64,000 nucleotides of DNA. Source: Natronobeatus ordinarius (lineage in GTDB: Archaea; Halobacteriota; Halobacteria; Halobacteriales; Natrialbaceae). The translations under genes and the position numbers were made by a program. The stretch's first letter is position 1. Every line of letters begins with the position of its first letter. The DNA lies in the NCBI RefSeq assembly GCF_024362485.1, contig NZ_CP101456.1, positions 3,844,001 through 3,908,000 on the forward strand. The letters run 5' to 3'. Shown piece by piece: positions 1 to 9,589 of the stretch. Below the pieces are notes generated by a model. It did no database searches, was not told the DNA's origin, and worked only from the letters and a program-made list of their open reading frames with translations.

Positions 1-222
1 GAGCGGACTCGCGAGGCGGCCGCCGACCTCGAGTCGCCGGTGATCCTCGCCGGCGGGCTCACGCCGGGGAACGTCGCCGACGCCGTGTGGACGGTCGAGC
101 CGTTCGCCGTCGACGTCGCCAGCGGCGTGGAGGCCCGCGGCGGCGTGAAAGACGCCGGGGCCGTCGAAGCGTTCGTCGACCGGGCGACGACCGCGCGGCG
201 GATCGAGGAGGTGTCGCCGTGA
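1..222 (+). CDS. trpF: Phosphoribosylanthranilate isomerase, C-terminal part (window edge)
   Basis: The window opens inside this gene, and about 73 residues before the stop are visible. They include the (beta/alpha)8-barrel phosphate-binding end typical of Trp[12 protein letters not shown] followed by [14 protein letters not shown]. The enzyme isomerises phosphoribosylanthranilate in tryptophan synthesis. The stop overlaps the GTG start of trpE (GTGA), so the genes are translationally coupled in a trpF-trpE-trpG order. The N-terminus lies outside the window. Confidence 0.9.
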   Translation, partial: ERTREAAADLESPVILAGGLTPGNVADAVWTVEPFAVDVASGVEARGGVKDAGAVEAFVDRATTARRIEEVSP

Positions 223-1895
223 CCGACGCGACGACGGCCCCCGACCTCGACCTCACCCGGGAGGCGTTTCGTGAGTACGCAACCGGCGCGACTGATCGGC
301 CGGTCGTCGTCAGGACGGTCGCCTCCCTCGCAGTCGACACCACGCCGCTGTCGGCGTACGCGGCGCTCACCGGCCGGACGAGCGACCGGGAGCGATCGCC
401 CTACGCCTTCCTGCTCGAGAGCGCGGAGAAGGTCGCCTCGAGCGATCCCGACGGGGCGTTCTCCTCGAACGCCGCGGGGGCCGACCGCCACGCCCGCTTC
501 TCGTTCGTCGGCTACGACCCCGAGGCCGTCGTCACGGTCGGCCCCGACGGGACGACTGTCGAGGCGCTCGCCGACGACGCGCCGCTCGAGGCGATCGAGA
601 CCGACGCCGACGGCGACGTCGTCGACGCCCTGCGTGCGGCGCTACCGGACGTCGACCTGGTAAACGTCCCCGACCGCGACCGCCAGTACCTCGAGGGTGG
701 GCTGGTCGGATTTTTAGCGTACGACGCCGTCTACGACCTCCACCTGGCAGAGGTCGGCCTCGAGCGACCCGACTCGCGGTTCCCGGACGCCGAGTTCGTC
801 CTGACGACGAAGACGCTCGTCTTCGACGACCTCGAGGGGACCGTCTCGCTCGTCTTCACGCCGATCCTCGACGACGGCGCCGACCCGGAGGCCGTCTACG
901 ACGAACTCCGCGAGGAAGCCGCCACGGTCCAACGGACGCTCGCGTCGGCCGACGAACTCGAGACCGGCGGCTTCACTCGCCACGAGGAGACGGCGGGCTC
1001 GAGAGCCGACTACGAGGAGTGCGTCCGGCGGGCGAAAGAACACGTCCTCGACGGCGACATCTACCAGGGCGTCATCTCGCGAACGCGCGAACTCCGCGGC
1101 GAGGTCGACACGCTCGGCTTCTATGAGTCCCTGCGCGAGGTGAACCCCTCGCCGTACATGTACGTCCTCGAGCACGACGAGCTCGCCGTCGTGGGGGCGA
1201 GCCCCGAGACGCTCGTCTCCGTTCGCGGACGCGAGGTGATGTCGAACCCGATCGCGGGCACCTGCGACCGCGGCTCGAGTCCCGTCGAGGATCGCCGGCT
1301 CGCGGGCGAGATGCTCGCCGACGGGAAAGAGCGCGCCGAGCACACGATGCTGGTCGACTTGGCGCGAAATGACGTTCGCCAGGTGTCGGCGCCGGGGACG
1401 GTCCGCGTCGAGGAGTTCATGAACGTCCTCAAGTACAGCCACGTCCAGCACATCGAGTCGACCGTGACGGGGCAACTGGCGGCCGAGGCGGACGTCGCCG
1501 AACCACGTTCGGCTGCCCGGGAGCCGTCGTCTCCCGACGCCTTCGACGCGACGCGGGCGGCCTTCCCCGCCGGGACGCTCTCTGGCGCCCCCAAGGTGCG
1601 TGCGATGGAGATCATCGACGACCTCGAGACCGAGCCTCGAGGCCTGTACGGCGGCGGCGTCGGCTACTACTCCTTCTCGGGCGACGCCGACTTCGCGATC
1701 GTGATCCGGACGGCGACGGTCGAGCAGGACGGTGACGACCAGCGGATCACCGTCCAGGCGGGCGCGGGGCTCGTCGCCGACAGCGACCCCGCAGCCGAGT
1801 ACGAGGAGACCGAGAAGAAGATGAACGGCGTCCTCGCCGCATTAGAGCGGATCGAAGCGCCGACGCTCGAGTCGACGCCGGAGGTGAGTCGATGA
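219..1895 (+). CDS. trpE: Anthranilate synthase component I
   Basis: This 558-residue chorismate-utilising enzyme makes anthranilate from chorismate with ammonia supplied by TrpG. The C-terminal half carries the family core: DIYQGVISR, a PYMYVL segment, [37 protein letters not shown] and [12 protein letters not shown]. An N-terminal FLLES segment matches the LLES region that forms part of the tryptophan feedback site. The GTG start at 219 is chosen because it overlaps the trpF stop; upstream codons in the same frame lie within trpF. The stop overlaps the trpG start (ATGA). Confidence 0.95.
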   Translation: MTDATTAPDLDLTREAFREYATGATDRPVVVRTVASLAVDTTPLSAYAALTGRTSDRERSPYAFLLESAEKVASSDPDGAFSSNAAGADRHARFSFVGYDPEAVVTVGPDGTTVEALADDAPLEAIETDADGDVVDALRAALPDVDLVNVPDRDRQYLEGGLVGFLAYDAVYDLHLAEVGLERPDSRFPDAEFVLTTKTLVFDDLEGTVSLVFTPILDDGADPEAVYDELREEAATVQRTLASADELETGGFTRHEETAGSRADYEECVRRAKEHVLDGDIYQGVISRTRELRGEVDTLGFYESLREVNPSPYMYVLEHDELAVVGASPETLVSVRGREVMSNPIAGTCDRGSSPVEDRRLAGEMLADGKERAEHTMLVDLARNDVRQVSAPGTVRVEEFMNVLKYSHVQHIESTVTGQLAAEADVAEPRSAAREPSSPDAFDATRAAFPAGTLSGAPKVRAMEIIDDLETEPRGLYGGGVGYYSFSGDADFAIVIRTATVEQDGDDQRITVQAGAGLVADSDPAAEYEETEKKMNGVLAALERIEAPTLESTPEVSR

Positions 1896-2524
1896 GCACA
1901 GAGCGGCGGTCGACCGCCGACTCGGACGCCTCGACCCCGCCCCGGACGGTGCTGTTTATCGATAACTTCGACTCCTTTACGTACAACGTCGTCGAGTACG
2001 TCAGCCAGCAACCCGGGATCGAAACGGTGGTGCTCCGGAACACGGCCACCCTCGAGGACGTCCGGGCCGTCGAGCCGGACGCTATCGTCATCAGCCCCGG
2101 CCCCGGCCATCCGAAAAACGACCGGGACGTCGGCGTGACGATGGACGTCCTCCACGAGGTGAGCCCCGACGTGCCGACGCTCGGCATCTGTCTCGGTCTC
2201 GAGGCGGCCGTCTACGCCTACGGCGGGCGCGTCGGCCGGGCACCGGAGCCGGTCCACGGCAAGGCCTCGGCCGTCGACCACGACGGCGAGGGCGTCTTCG
2301 ACGGACTCGAACAGGGGTTCCGGGCAGGCCGATACCACTCGCTGGTCGCGACGGCGGTGCCGGACTGTTTCGACGTGACGGCGACGGCCGACCACGATGG
2401 AGAACGCCTCGTGATGGGCGTTCGTCACCGCGAGCACCCGATCGAGGCCGTCCAGTTCCACCCCGAGAGCGTGCTCACGGCCGTCGGCCACGACGTGATC
2501 GAGAACTTCCTCGAGAACGTGTAA
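1892..2524 (+). CDS. trpG: Anthranilate synthase component II (glutamine amidotransferase)
   Basis: A 210-residue class I glutamine amidotransferase that supplies ammonia to TrpE. It shows the oxyanion segment ISPGPGHPKN, the nucleophile motif LGICLGLEA (Cys kept, although the usual GHQ after it is GLE) and the His-Glu pair in VQFHPES. About 20 extra N-terminal residues precede the conserved VLFIDNFDSFTYNVVEYV start. This appears to be the last gene of the trp operon: the next gene is on the opposite strand. Confidence 0.95.
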   Translation: MSTERRSTADSDASTPPRTVLFIDNFDSFTYNVVEYVSQQPGIETVVLRNTATLEDVRAVEPDAIVISPGPGHPKNDRDVGVTMDVLHEVSPDVPTLGICLGLEAAVYAYGGRVGRAPEPVHGKASAVDHDGEGVFDGLEQGFRAGRYHSLVATAVPDCFDVTATADHDGERLVMGVRHREHPIEAVQFHPESVLTAVGHDVIENFLENV

Positions 2525-2594
2525 ACGGCGGTCGACCGGGGTGGGTCGGCCGGTGTCGTTTCCGGTGCTGGTGGTCACGTGCCGATCTCGGCAG

Positions 2595-2747
2595 TCACAT
2601 GATGAAGCCGGTTGCGTAGAGGGCAGCGAGCACGATTGCGGCGACGATAGCGAGTCTGATGGCGAGTTTGACGGCGATCCGAACGGCCGTCACCACGACG
2701 ACGATCGCGGCGATCGCCGCGAGGACGAGCAGGGCTATCTCGAACAT
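2595..2747 (-). CDS. Small 50-aa membrane protein
   Basis: A short protein, almost entirely hydrophobic, starting MFEIALLVLAAIAAIVVVV and ending ATGFIM. Residues 4-22 and about 31-48 can form two membrane helices with positive residues (VRIAVK, R31) at the turn. The ATG at 2747 is preferred over longer in-frame starts, whose translation is Arg/Ser-rich and unlike a haloarchaeal protein. It sits tail to tail with trpG. No function can be assigned. Confidence 0.6.
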   Translation of the reverse strand: MFEIALLVLAAIAAIVVVVTAVRIAVKLAIRLAIVAAIVLAALYATGFIM

Positions 2748-3266
2748 ATCTGATGAGCGTGCACTCCGAGAACGTAATCTTTCCGGGTGTTGTGACAGAG
2801 ATGAACACAGATCGGTCTTTGATCCGATAACGTTCGTCCGGTGACAAACGGTGGGAGGGAGGGCGGCACCGAGTGACCGGCACAACTGCGAACCGGCTGC
2901 GGCCTGCGCTGGAACGGATGTGCAGGAGTACGGCGGCTCGTGAGCCGGTGAACCCCTTGCAGTCTCGGGATTCAGGCGGTCGAGATCACTTTCACCTCCC
3001 TCTGATAATCGTTAAGAGCGTTGCCGTCGTATCTGTGTACAGACGCGGCAGCAGCCTGGTGGCACTGTCAGTGTGGCCGACGCCGAGTTCGCCCAGACCC
3101 ATCTATGAAAATCGGGTTGTACTAGGAACATATGACTTTCAGAAAAACACCACGCTTATTGTGATTGGCTGAATACCGAACCCTCGTCACGAATGATGCG
3201 ACTCACAACCCGGACCCACGACGGAATCGCCGGACGGAGCGCGAACGCCTGGGAGGTGGCCCGCGC
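2748..3266. other. Intergenic region upstream of nrdJ
   Basis: About 520 bp without a convincing gene. The last 60 bp before nrdJ are AT-rich (around 3129-3166, with CTTATT as a possible TATA element). At 3028-3045 there is a near-palindromic CGTATCTGTGTACAGACG, which resembles the island element described at 6431 but lacks the leading ACGG. I saw no strong terminator or RNA gene. Confidence 0.5.
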
Positions 3267-6200
3267 ATGAGCGGCGCTGACCTTTCCGCGGACGAGATCA
3301 CACTCCCGATCAAACGCACCGAGGGCGAGACGCTCGAGGAGCGGATGACGGCGAACGCCTATCACAACATCCTTCCCGCGCGCTACCTGCGCAAGGACGC
3401 CGATGGCAATCTCACGGAGACCCAGGAGGAGCTCTTCGAGCGCATCGGAAAGAATATCGCCCTCGCGGAGGCGGTGTACGAGGCCCAGAAGCGCGACCTC
3501 GAGGTCACCGCCACGCCCGAACAGCTCAAGCCCGGCCACCCGCGTCGGGACGAACTCGCCGCGGAGGTCTTCGGCGCAGGGACGACCGTCGACGACGACG
3601 TCGAGACGACGCTGACGGAGTACAACGTCAACAAGTTCGCCTACGACACGATCGTCCCCGAGCTGCCCGAGGAGGTACGCGAGCACGTCGAGGACGTCGC
3701 GGAGACGTTCATCGAGGGGATGGAGGAGCTCTCCTTTATGCCGAACTCGCCGACCCTGATGAACGCCGGCGACGAACTCCAGCAGCTCTCGGCCTGTTTC
3801 GTCATGAGCCCCGACGACGACCTCTCTGACATCCACGAGACGGCCAAGAAGGCCGCCGAAGTGTTCCAGTCCGGCGGCGGCGTCGGCTACGGCTTCTGGC
3901 AGCTCCGGCCGTTCGGTGATTCGGTCGGCTCTACGGGTGGCATCGCGTCGGGCCCGATCACCTTCATGCGCACCTACGACCAGCTCTGTGAGACGATCGC
4001 CCAGGGCGGGACCCGTCGTGGCGCCCAGATGGGCATCATGCGCGTCTCCCACCCCGACGTCATCGAGTTCATCCACGCCAAGAACAAGGACGTCTCGCTC
4101 GCACACACCCTGCGCCTGAACGACCCCGACGACTACACCTACACGACGTTCGCCGAGGCGCTCGAGGAGGCCCGCGAGCTCATCGACGAGGACGGTCACG
4201 TCCCCAAACACCTGCGCAACGCCGTCGAGGGGCATCTCTCGAACTTCAACATCTCTGTCGGCGTCACCGACGCCTTCATGGAGGCGCTGCAAAACGGCGA
4301 GGAGTACACGTTCACCAACCCGCGGACGGAAGCGCCCCACGTCGCGACCGAGGAGACCAAAGAGATGTACAGTCGGTACGACCTCGGTGAGTACGTCGAG
4401 GTCGGCGAACCGCTGTCGATCCCCGCCGAACTCATCTGGGAGCGCATCGTCGACGGAGCCCACGAGAACGGCGAACCCGGCGTGATCTACTTAGAGCGGG
4501 TGAACAAGGAACACTCCTTCGACGTCGAGAAACACCCCGACCACCGCATCCTCGCGACTAACCCCTGTGGCGAACAGCCCCTCGAGGAGTTCGAGGCCTG
4601 CAACCTCGGTCACATCAACCTCTCGACGCTCGTCGACCTCGAGGCGCCCGACTGGCGCGTCTGGAGCGAGGAGCACGCCGACGAGTACGACACGCAAGAG
4701 GAGGCAATGGCGGCGTTCCTCGAGGAGGCGATCGACTGGGAGGAGTTCGACGAGCGCATCCAGTACGGGACGCGCTTCCTCGAGAACGTCGTCACGATGT
4801 CTGATTTCCCGGTCGAGGAGATCGAGGAGACGGTCCGGAACATGCGAAAGATCGGGCTCGGGATCATGGGCCTGGCCCAGCTGTACATCCAGCTCGGCAT
4901 CAGGTACGGCAGTGAGGAGGGCAACGAGGTCGCCCGCCAGCTGATGACCCACATCAACCACGAGGCGAAGTGGACGAGCCACGAGCTCGCCGAGGAACGC
5001 GGTGTCTTCAACGACTGGGACGACTCGAAGTACGCCGACCCCGTCGAGTACCGTGACTGGTTCGAACACCAGACCGGTCTCGACGCCGACGAGTGGGCCG
5101 ACGGCTTCTCTATCCGCAACCACAACGTGACGACTATCGCCCCGACAGGCACGACGTCGATGGTGGGCAACACCACGGGTGGCTGTGAGCCCATCTACAA
5201 CGTCGCCTACTACAAGAACGTCACCGACGACGTCCAGGGCGACGAGATGCTCGTCGAGTTCGACGACTACTTCCTGCGGACGCTCGAGGCCAACGGCATC
5301 GACGTCGAAGCCGCCAAACGTGAGGCCCAGGAGCAGATGGCGAACAACGAGTTCGACGGCGTCGAGGGCCTCGAGACGGTGCCCGACGCTATCGGCGAGC
5401 TGTTCGTCATCACCGCCGACCTCTCGGCGAAAGACCACGCCGCGGTGCAGTGTGCCTGCCAGGAAGGCGTCGACTCGGCGATCTCGAAGACGGTCAACGC
5501 GCCCAACGACTCCACGCTCGAGGACGCCAAGGAGGTCTTCGAGTGGGTGTACGAACACGGCGGCAAGGGCGTCACCTACTATCGGGACGGCACCCGAAGC
5601 AAGCAGGTGCTGACGACGCGTGCGGACAACGCCGAGTTCGCCGACGAGACCGAGGCCGCAGAGGCGATCGTCGAGCAGATCCGGGAGGTCTTCGGTGGCC
5701 TCGAGCAGTTCTTCGAGAGCGAGGACGTCCAGGCCGTCGCCCAGGAGGAACTCGACGGCCTCCTCGGCGGGATCGAGGTGAACCACGAGTACGCCGAGAA
5801 GCGCTCCCGGCCGGATGCCCTGCAAGGCGTCAGCCAGCGTGTCGACACCGGCTACGGGAAGATCTACGTGACGATCAACGAGGATCCCGAGACGGGCCAG
5901 CCGTTCGAACTGTTCGCGAACATCGGCCACTCCGGTGGCTTCACCAACTCCTTCACGGAGGCGCTCGCGAAGGTCATCTCGACGGCGCTGCGTTCGGGCG
6001 TCGACCCCGAGGAGATCGTCGACGAACTCTGTGGCACCCGCAGCCCGAAGGTCGCCTGGGACAAAGGCGAGCAGATCCAGTCGATCCCGGACGCCATCGG
6101 GACGGCGATGCGCCGCTATCTCGAGGACGAGATCGACAAGCCCTACCCCAAACAGCAGACGCTCGAGGAATCCGCCGACGCTGACGCCGAGGGGATCGAA

Positions 6201-6371
6201 TACGACGGCCCAGAGACTGACGGCGGGGCGGCCGGTGCAGAAAGCGACGACGTGACCCAGGACCTCATCGACGCCGGCGAGTCGCCGGAGTGTCCCTCCT
6301 GTGGATCGCTCTCGCTGTACTACTCGGAGGGCTGTAAGACCTGTGAGTCCTGTGGCTGGAGTGAGTGCTGA
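3267..6371 (+). CDS. nrdJ: Adenosylcobalamin-dependent (class II) ribonucleotide reductase
   Basis: A 1034-residue enzyme that reduces ribonucleotides to deoxyribonucleotides using AdoCbl to create the thiyl radical. Visible family elements are the N-terminal active Cys region LSACFVMSPDDD, GGGVGYGFWQLRP, the active-site loop NPCGEQPLEEFEACNLGHINLS and PTGTTSMVGNTTGGCEP. The C-terminus holds a zinc ribbon, CPSCGSLSLYYSEGCKTCESCGWSEC, as in NrdJ/TIGR02504-type reductases. ATG 3267 is chosen because GGGAGGTGG lies about 9 nt upstream and the preceding in-frame stretch is not conserved-looking. No intein is present. It appears to be monocistronic. Confidence 0.93.
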   Translation: MSGADLSADEITLPIKRTEGETLEERMTANAYHNILPARYLRKDADGNLTETQEELFERIGKNIALAEAVYEAQKRDLEVTATPEQLKPGHPRRDELAAEVFGAGTTVDDDVETTLTEYNVNKFAYDTIVPELPEEVREHVEDVAETFIEGMEELSFMPNSPTLMNAGDELQQLSACFVMSPDDDLSDIHETAKKAAEVFQSGGGVGYGFWQLRPFGDSVGSTGGIASGPITFMRTYDQLCETIAQGGTRRGAQMGIMRVSHPDVIEFIHAKNKDVSLAHTLRLNDPDDYTYTTFAEALEEARELIDEDGHVPKHLRNAVEGHLSNFNISVGVTDAFMEALQNGEEYTFTNPRTEAPHVATEETKEMYSRYDLGEYVEVGEPLSIPAELIWERIVDGAHENGEPGVIYLERVNKEHSFDVEKHPDHRILATNPCGEQPLEEFEACNLGHINLSTLVDLEAPDWRVWSEEHADEYDTQEEAMAAFLEEAIDWEEFDERIQYGTRFLENVVTMSDFPVEEIEETVRNMRKIGLGIMGLAQLYIQLGIRYGSEEGNEVARQLMTHINHEAKWTSHELAEERGVFNDWDDSKYADPVEYRDWFEHQTGLDADEWADGFSIRNHNVTTIAPTGTTSMVGNTTGGCEPIYNVAYYKNVTDDVQGDEMLVEFDDYFLRTLEANGIDVEAAKREAQEQMANNEFDGVEGLETVPDAIGELFVITADLSAKDHAAVQCACQEGVDSAISKTVNAPNDSTLEDAKEVFEWVYEHGGKGVTYYRDGTRSKQVLTTRADNAEFADETEAAEAIVEQIREVFGGLEQFFESEDVQAVAQEELDGLLGGIEVNHEYAEKRSRPDALQGVSQRVDTGYGKIYVTINEDPETGQPFELFANIGHSGGFTNSFTEALAKVISTALRSGVDPEEIVDELCGTRSPKVAWDKGEQIQSIPDAIGTAMRRYLEDEIDKPYPKQQTLEESADADAEGIEYDGPETDGGAAGAESDDVTQDLIDAGESPECPSCGSLSLYYSEGCKTCESCGWSEC

Positions 6372-6414
6372 ACGGTCGCTGAGCCCGTAGCCTCTGTCCG
6401 ATCGAATACCAACG

Positions 6415-6447
6415 TTTAATAACGCCATATACGATTTCTGTATATGG
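6415..6447 (+). promoter_or_regulatory. TATA-like box and island element at the aminotransferase start
   Basis: TTTAATAA at 6415-6422 lies about 25 nt before ATG 6444, which fits a leaderless transcript. The island element ACGATTTCTGTATATGG covers 6431-6447, so it spans the expected transcription start and the start codon. A protein bound here would be placed to block initiation. This is the first of seven matching elements. Confidence 0.6.
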
Positions 6448-7787
6448 ATCGCGATACTGCGGAGCCGTCGGTTCGCGGGCTGCCCGGGGATGCCGCGGAG
6501 GCGTGGATCGAGTATCACCACGAGTACGCCGCCCCGAGTGAGTACTCCCACGAGTTCGTCTGGGACGTGACGGCCGACGCTGAAGGACCGTTCTGTACCG
6601 ACGTCGATGGGAACGTGTTGCTCGATTTCACCTGTCACATCGGTGCAGCCCCGCTGGGCTACAACAACCCGAAGATTCTCGACCGGATGGAGGAGTTCGA
6701 CCTCGTCGACCCGATGAAGATCGCTGGCCAGGACTTCTACGCCGGGGCGGGTTCGTCACCGACGGAGCCGACCCACTCGATGGCGAGCCAGCTCATGGAG
6801 CGGCTGATCGACGTCACCGACCACTACGGGATGGACACGGTGTTTCTCTGTAACAGCGGCGCGGAGGCGATCGAGAACGCGATGAAGATCACCTACGCCC
6901 AGGCTGGGACGCCGAAGTACGGCGTGACGTTCGTCGGTGGCTTCCACGGCCGGACGCTGGGAACGCTCTCGATGACCCGAACCAAGTCCGTCTACACCCG
7001 CTCGTACCCCGAGGTTGCGGGCACGCGCACCGTCCCCTTCTGTGAGGATCGGAGCTGTGACGCCGAGAGCTGCTCCTGTGGCTTTTTCGCCGGCGAGCGC
7101 TCACAGCTCGAGCGGTTGCTCGAGCCCGAGGGCGGCTACGTCGACCCCGACGAGGTCTCGTTCATGGTGCTCGAGCCGGTGCAGGGGGTCGGCGGCTACA
7201 ACTTCCCGAGCGAGTCGTTCATGACGGAGGTAGCCCGGATCAACGAGGAGTACGACATCCCGCTGATCGTCGACGAGATCCAGTCGGGCGTCGGCCGGAC
7301 GGGGAAGATGTGGGCCTCCGATCACTACCCGATCGAACCGGACGTGATCGCGAGCGCCAAGGCGCTTCGCTCGGCGGCGACGATCTCCCGCTCGGACGTC
7401 TTCCCACAGGAGAAAAATCGGATCGGCTCGACCTGGGGCGGCGGCGACATCTTAGCGGCGATGCAGGGCGTGCTCACGCTCGACGCGATCGAGGAGTACG
7501 ACCTGCTCGAGAACGCCGTGGAACGGGGCGAACACATGAAAGAGCGCCTGCGCGACGCCGAACCCGAAGGCGTCGTCGACGTGCGCGGACTGGGGCTCAT
7601 GCTCGCCGTCGAGTTCGACACGGCCGACCGCCGGAACGCGGTCGTCGAGAACGCCATCGAGCGGGGAATGCTCACCCTCGGCTGCGGGAAGAAGGCGATC
7701 CGTTTGCTCCCCCCGCTCGACGTCACCGCACGCGAGATCGACCTCGGCGCCGACCTGCTCCTCGAGTCGATCGACGCCGCGGCCTGA
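6444..7787 (+). CDS. Class III PLP aminotransferase (paralogue of 20647..21999)
   Basis: A 447-residue fold type I omega-aminotransferase-like protein. It has DVDGNVLLDFTCHIGAAPLGYNNP near residue 55, SGAEAIENAMKI, GGFHGRTLGTLSMT, EPVQGVGGYNFP, the PLP aspartate in IVDEIQSGVGRTG and the catalytic Lys306 in ASAKALRSA. A Cys-rich insert, CEDRSCDAESCSCGFF, lies near residues 198-213. Substrate cannot be read from sequence; 4-aminobutyrate, diaminobutyrate or another omega-amine are possible. It is the first gene of the 6.4-18.5 kb island and lies directly before the ectoine-hydrolase-like gene. It is clearly homologous over its full length to the gene at 20647..21999, and both begin MDRDT. Confidence 0.85.
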   Translation: MDRDTAEPSVRGLPGDAAEAWIEYHHEYAAPSEYSHEFVWDVTADAEGPFCTDVDGNVLLDFTCHIGAAPLGYNNPKILDRMEEFDLVDPMKIAGQDFYAGAGSSPTEPTHSMASQLMERLIDVTDHYGMDTVFLCNSGAEAIENAMKITYAQAGTPKYGVTFVGGFHGRTLGTLSMTRTKSVYTRSYPEVAGTRTVPFCEDRSCDAESCSCGFFAGERSQLERLLEPEGGYVDPDEVSFMVLEPVQGVGGYNFPSESFMTEVARINEEYDIPLIVDEIQSGVGRTGKMWASDHYPIEPDVIASAKALRSAATISRSDVFPQEKNRIGSTWGGGDILAAMQGVLTLDAIEEYDLLENAVERGEHMKERLRDAEPEGVVDVRGLGLMLAVEFDTADRRNAVVENAIERGMLTLGCGKKAIRLLPPLDVTAREIDLGADLLLESIDAAA

Positions 7788-7804
7788 CCGCCCTCGAACA
7801 GTAA

Positions 7805-7840
7805 ACGATTGCTGTATACGGCGGGTACAAAAAAAGTTAA
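7805..7840 (+). promoter_or_regulatory. Island element and promoter of the ectoine-hydrolase-like gene
   Basis: ACGATTGCTGTATACGG at 7805-7821 is followed by an A-rich AAAAAAAGTTAAG stretch (7828-7840) that can serve as BRE/TATA. The expected transcription start would then be near 7862-7874. Here the element lies upstream of the TATA box rather than across the start codon, a position more usual for an activator. Confidence 0.55.
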
Positions 7841-7873
7841 GCGACGTCCCCGCGATGTAGCGTGTGGCAGACA

Positions 7874-9058
7874 ATGACGGCCACTCCATTCGACCGACGC
7901 GAGTACGAGGATCGGATCGACCGGACGAAAACACGGATGCGCGAGGCGGGACTCGATGCACTGTTCGTCACCGACCCCGCGAACATGAACTACCTGACGG
8001 GGTACGATGGCTGGTCCTTTTACGTCCATCAGGGCGTGATCGTCTCGCTCGAGCACGACCAGCCGGTCTGGGTCGGCCGGGAGATGGACGCCAACGGGGC
8101 GAAAGCGACCGTCTGGATCGACCACGAGCACATCCGTTCGTACAGCGACGACCACGTCCACTCACCGGTCGGCAAGCATCCGATGGATTACGTCGCGACC
8201 GTGCTCGAGGAGCTGGGCCTCGAGAACGCGGCTCTCGGCGTCGAGATGGACGCCGCCTACTACACGGCTCGAACCCACGAACGGCTCCAGCGTGAGCTCC
8301 CGGAGGCGACGCTCGTCGACGCCGACCTGTTGGTGAACGAGGTTCGCATCGTGAAGTCCGATCGCGAGATCGAGTACATCGAGGAGGCCGTCAGGCTCTC
8401 GGAGGCGGCGATGGAGGCGGGGATCGACGCCATCGGCGACGGCGTCCCCGAATCCGAGGTCGCCGCCGAGATCTACCAGACGCTCGTCGGCGGCACCGAC
8501 GAGCTCCCGTTCGGCGGTGACTACCCCGCGATCGTCCCGTTGATGCCGTCGGGCGAGCACACCGGGACGCCACACCTGACGTGGACCGACGAGCCGTTCT
8601 CGGCGGGCGATCCCGTCATCATCGAACTCTCGGGCTGTCGCCACCGCTATCACTCCCCACTGGCGCGAACAGCCGTCGTCGGCGAGATCCCAGACGAGAT
8701 GGCTCACGTCGCGGACGTCGTCGTCGAGGGACTGAACGCCGCACTCGAGACCGCCGAGCCGGGCGTCACCTGCGAGGCGGTCGAGCTGGCCTGGCGGGAG
8801 ACGATCGCCGAACACGGCATCGAGAAGGAATCGCGCATCGGCTACTCGATGGGCTGTGGCTACCCGCCGGACTGGGGCGAGCACACGGCGAGCCTGCGCC
8901 CGGGCGACGAGACGGTGCTCGAGGAGAACATGACGTTTCACCTGATCCCCGGTATCTGGCTCGACGAGTTCGGCGTCGAGATCAGCGAGTCGTTCCGCGT
9001 CACGAGCACGGGGGCAGAGCGCTTCTCCTCGTTCCCGCAGAAACTGTTCTCGGTCTAA
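7874..9058 (+). CDS. doeA: Ectoine hydrolase-like protein (M24 fold, DoeA/EutD type)
   Basis: A 394-residue creatinase/M24-fold protein. Its landmarks agree with bacterial ectoine hydrolase: TDPANMNYLTGYDGWSFYVHQ, DANGAKATVW, GVEMDAAYY, GGDYPAIVPLMPSGEHTGTPHLTW, GCRHRYHSPLART, GYPPDWGEHTASLRPGDETVLE and a closing FPQKLFSV. Canonical M24 metal ligands are replaced: the usual Asp is Glu251 in VIIELSGC, and the second Asp position is His/Ser in YHSPLART. The same changes occur in EutD, where a covalent Glu intermediate has been described, as I recall. The predicted reaction is ectoine ring opening to N-acetyl-diaminobutyrate. ATG 7874 matches the length of DoeA (about 399 aa); a GTG four codons upstream is possible. 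Confidence 0.8.
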   Translation: MTATPFDRREYEDRIDRTKTRMREAGLDALFVTDPANMNYLTGYDGWSFYVHQGVIVSLEHDQPVWVGREMDANGAKATVWIDHEHIRSYSDDHVHSPVGKHPMDYVATVLEELGLENAALGVEMDAAYYTARTHERLQRELPEATLVDADLLVNEVRIVKSDREIEYIEEAVRLSEAAMEAGIDAIGDGVPESEVAAEIYQTLVGGTDELPFGGDYPAIVPLMPSGEHTGTPHLTWTDEPFSAGDPVIIELSGCRHRYHSPLARTAVVGEIPDEMAHVADVVVEGLNAALETAEPGVTCEAVELAWRETIAEHGIEKESRIGYSMGCGYPPDWGEHTASLRPGDETVLEENMTFHLIPGIWLDEFGVEISESFRVTSTGAERFSSFPQKLFSV

Positions 9059-9094
9059 GCTTCGTTCCCGCAGAAACTGTTCTCCGTCTAGCCA
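9029..9094 (+). repeat. 33-bp tandem duplication of the gene end
   Basis: The segment 9029-9061 is repeated at 9062-9094 with only a few differences. Both copies can be read as SFPQKLFSV followed by a stop codon (TAA in the first, TAG in the second). The second copy is therefore an untranslated echo of the C-terminus of the ectoine-hydrolase-like gene. Confidence 0.85.
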
Positions 9095-9114
9095 CGTTCC
9101 TGTCCCGGCTACCC

Positions 9115-9540
9115 TCAGTAGACGGGGACGATCGGGAATTCGCTCTCCTCGAGCGCTTTCATCGTGTTCTGGAACGGGCTGAAGGTGTCGGTCCGTACTC
9201 CCGGTCGACCGTCGACGACGATACAGTCGGCCTCAACCGCCTCGGCGTACTCGAGGAGTTCGTCCGCCTCGACGCCGACGAGGCCGACCGCCTCGTAGGC
9301 CTCCTCTTCGAGGACCGTTCCCGCGACCTCGTCGGCGATCCTGGTGCACTGGTCTTCGATGACGTCCGTGCCGGTCGGGATCCCCAGCCGTTCGGAAAAG
9401 CCGAGCTCCATGTTCGCGAGTTTGCCGAGCCCGAGCACGAAGACGACGTGGAGCTCCGTCTCGAGCTCCTCGGCCTGACGGGCAGCCTCGAGGACGACCT
9501 CCTCGCCCCTGGATCGGTCGACGAGGGCCACGACGGTCAT
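9115..9540 (-). CDS. Universal stress protein (UspA) family
   Basis: A 141-residue UspA-fold protein starting MTVVALVDRSRGEEVV. It has the expected beta1 strand, a long first helix (VLEAARQAEELETELHVVFVL), a GLVGVEADELLEYAEAVEADCIVVDG segment and the final PIVPVY strand. The usual ATP-binding G-x2-G-x9-G-S/T motif is not clear near the C-terminus (GRPGVRTDTFSPFQNTMKALEES), so nucleotide binding is uncertain. It lies 49 bp downstream of the hydroxyacid dehydrogenase on the same strand and is probably cotranscribed. The start at 9540 avoids a Pro/Arg-rich extension. Confidence 0.8.
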   Translation of the reverse strand: MTVVALVDRSRGEEVVLEAARQAEELETELHVVFVLGLGKLANMELGFSERLGIPTGTDVIEDQCTRIADEVAGTVLEEEAYEAVGLVGVEADELLEYAEAVEADCIVVDGRPGVRTDTFSPFQNTMKALEESEFPIVPVY

Positions 9541-9589
9541 GGTGGGACGGACGGGCTCTGGCCTCATCAACGGCCCGCCGGCGAGCCGG

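Noticed and set aside
2748-3266. Possible cobalamin riboswitch upstream of the B12-dependent reductase
   Set aside because: I could not recognise a B12-box or the conserved core, and such riboswitches are not expected in haloarchaea.
4491-6638. Long minus-strand open frame of 715 codons opposite nrdJ
   Set aside because: It is a mirror frame of a high-GC gene: its translation is Val/Leu/Arg/Asp-rich without motifs, and the plus strand encodes a complete class II reductase.
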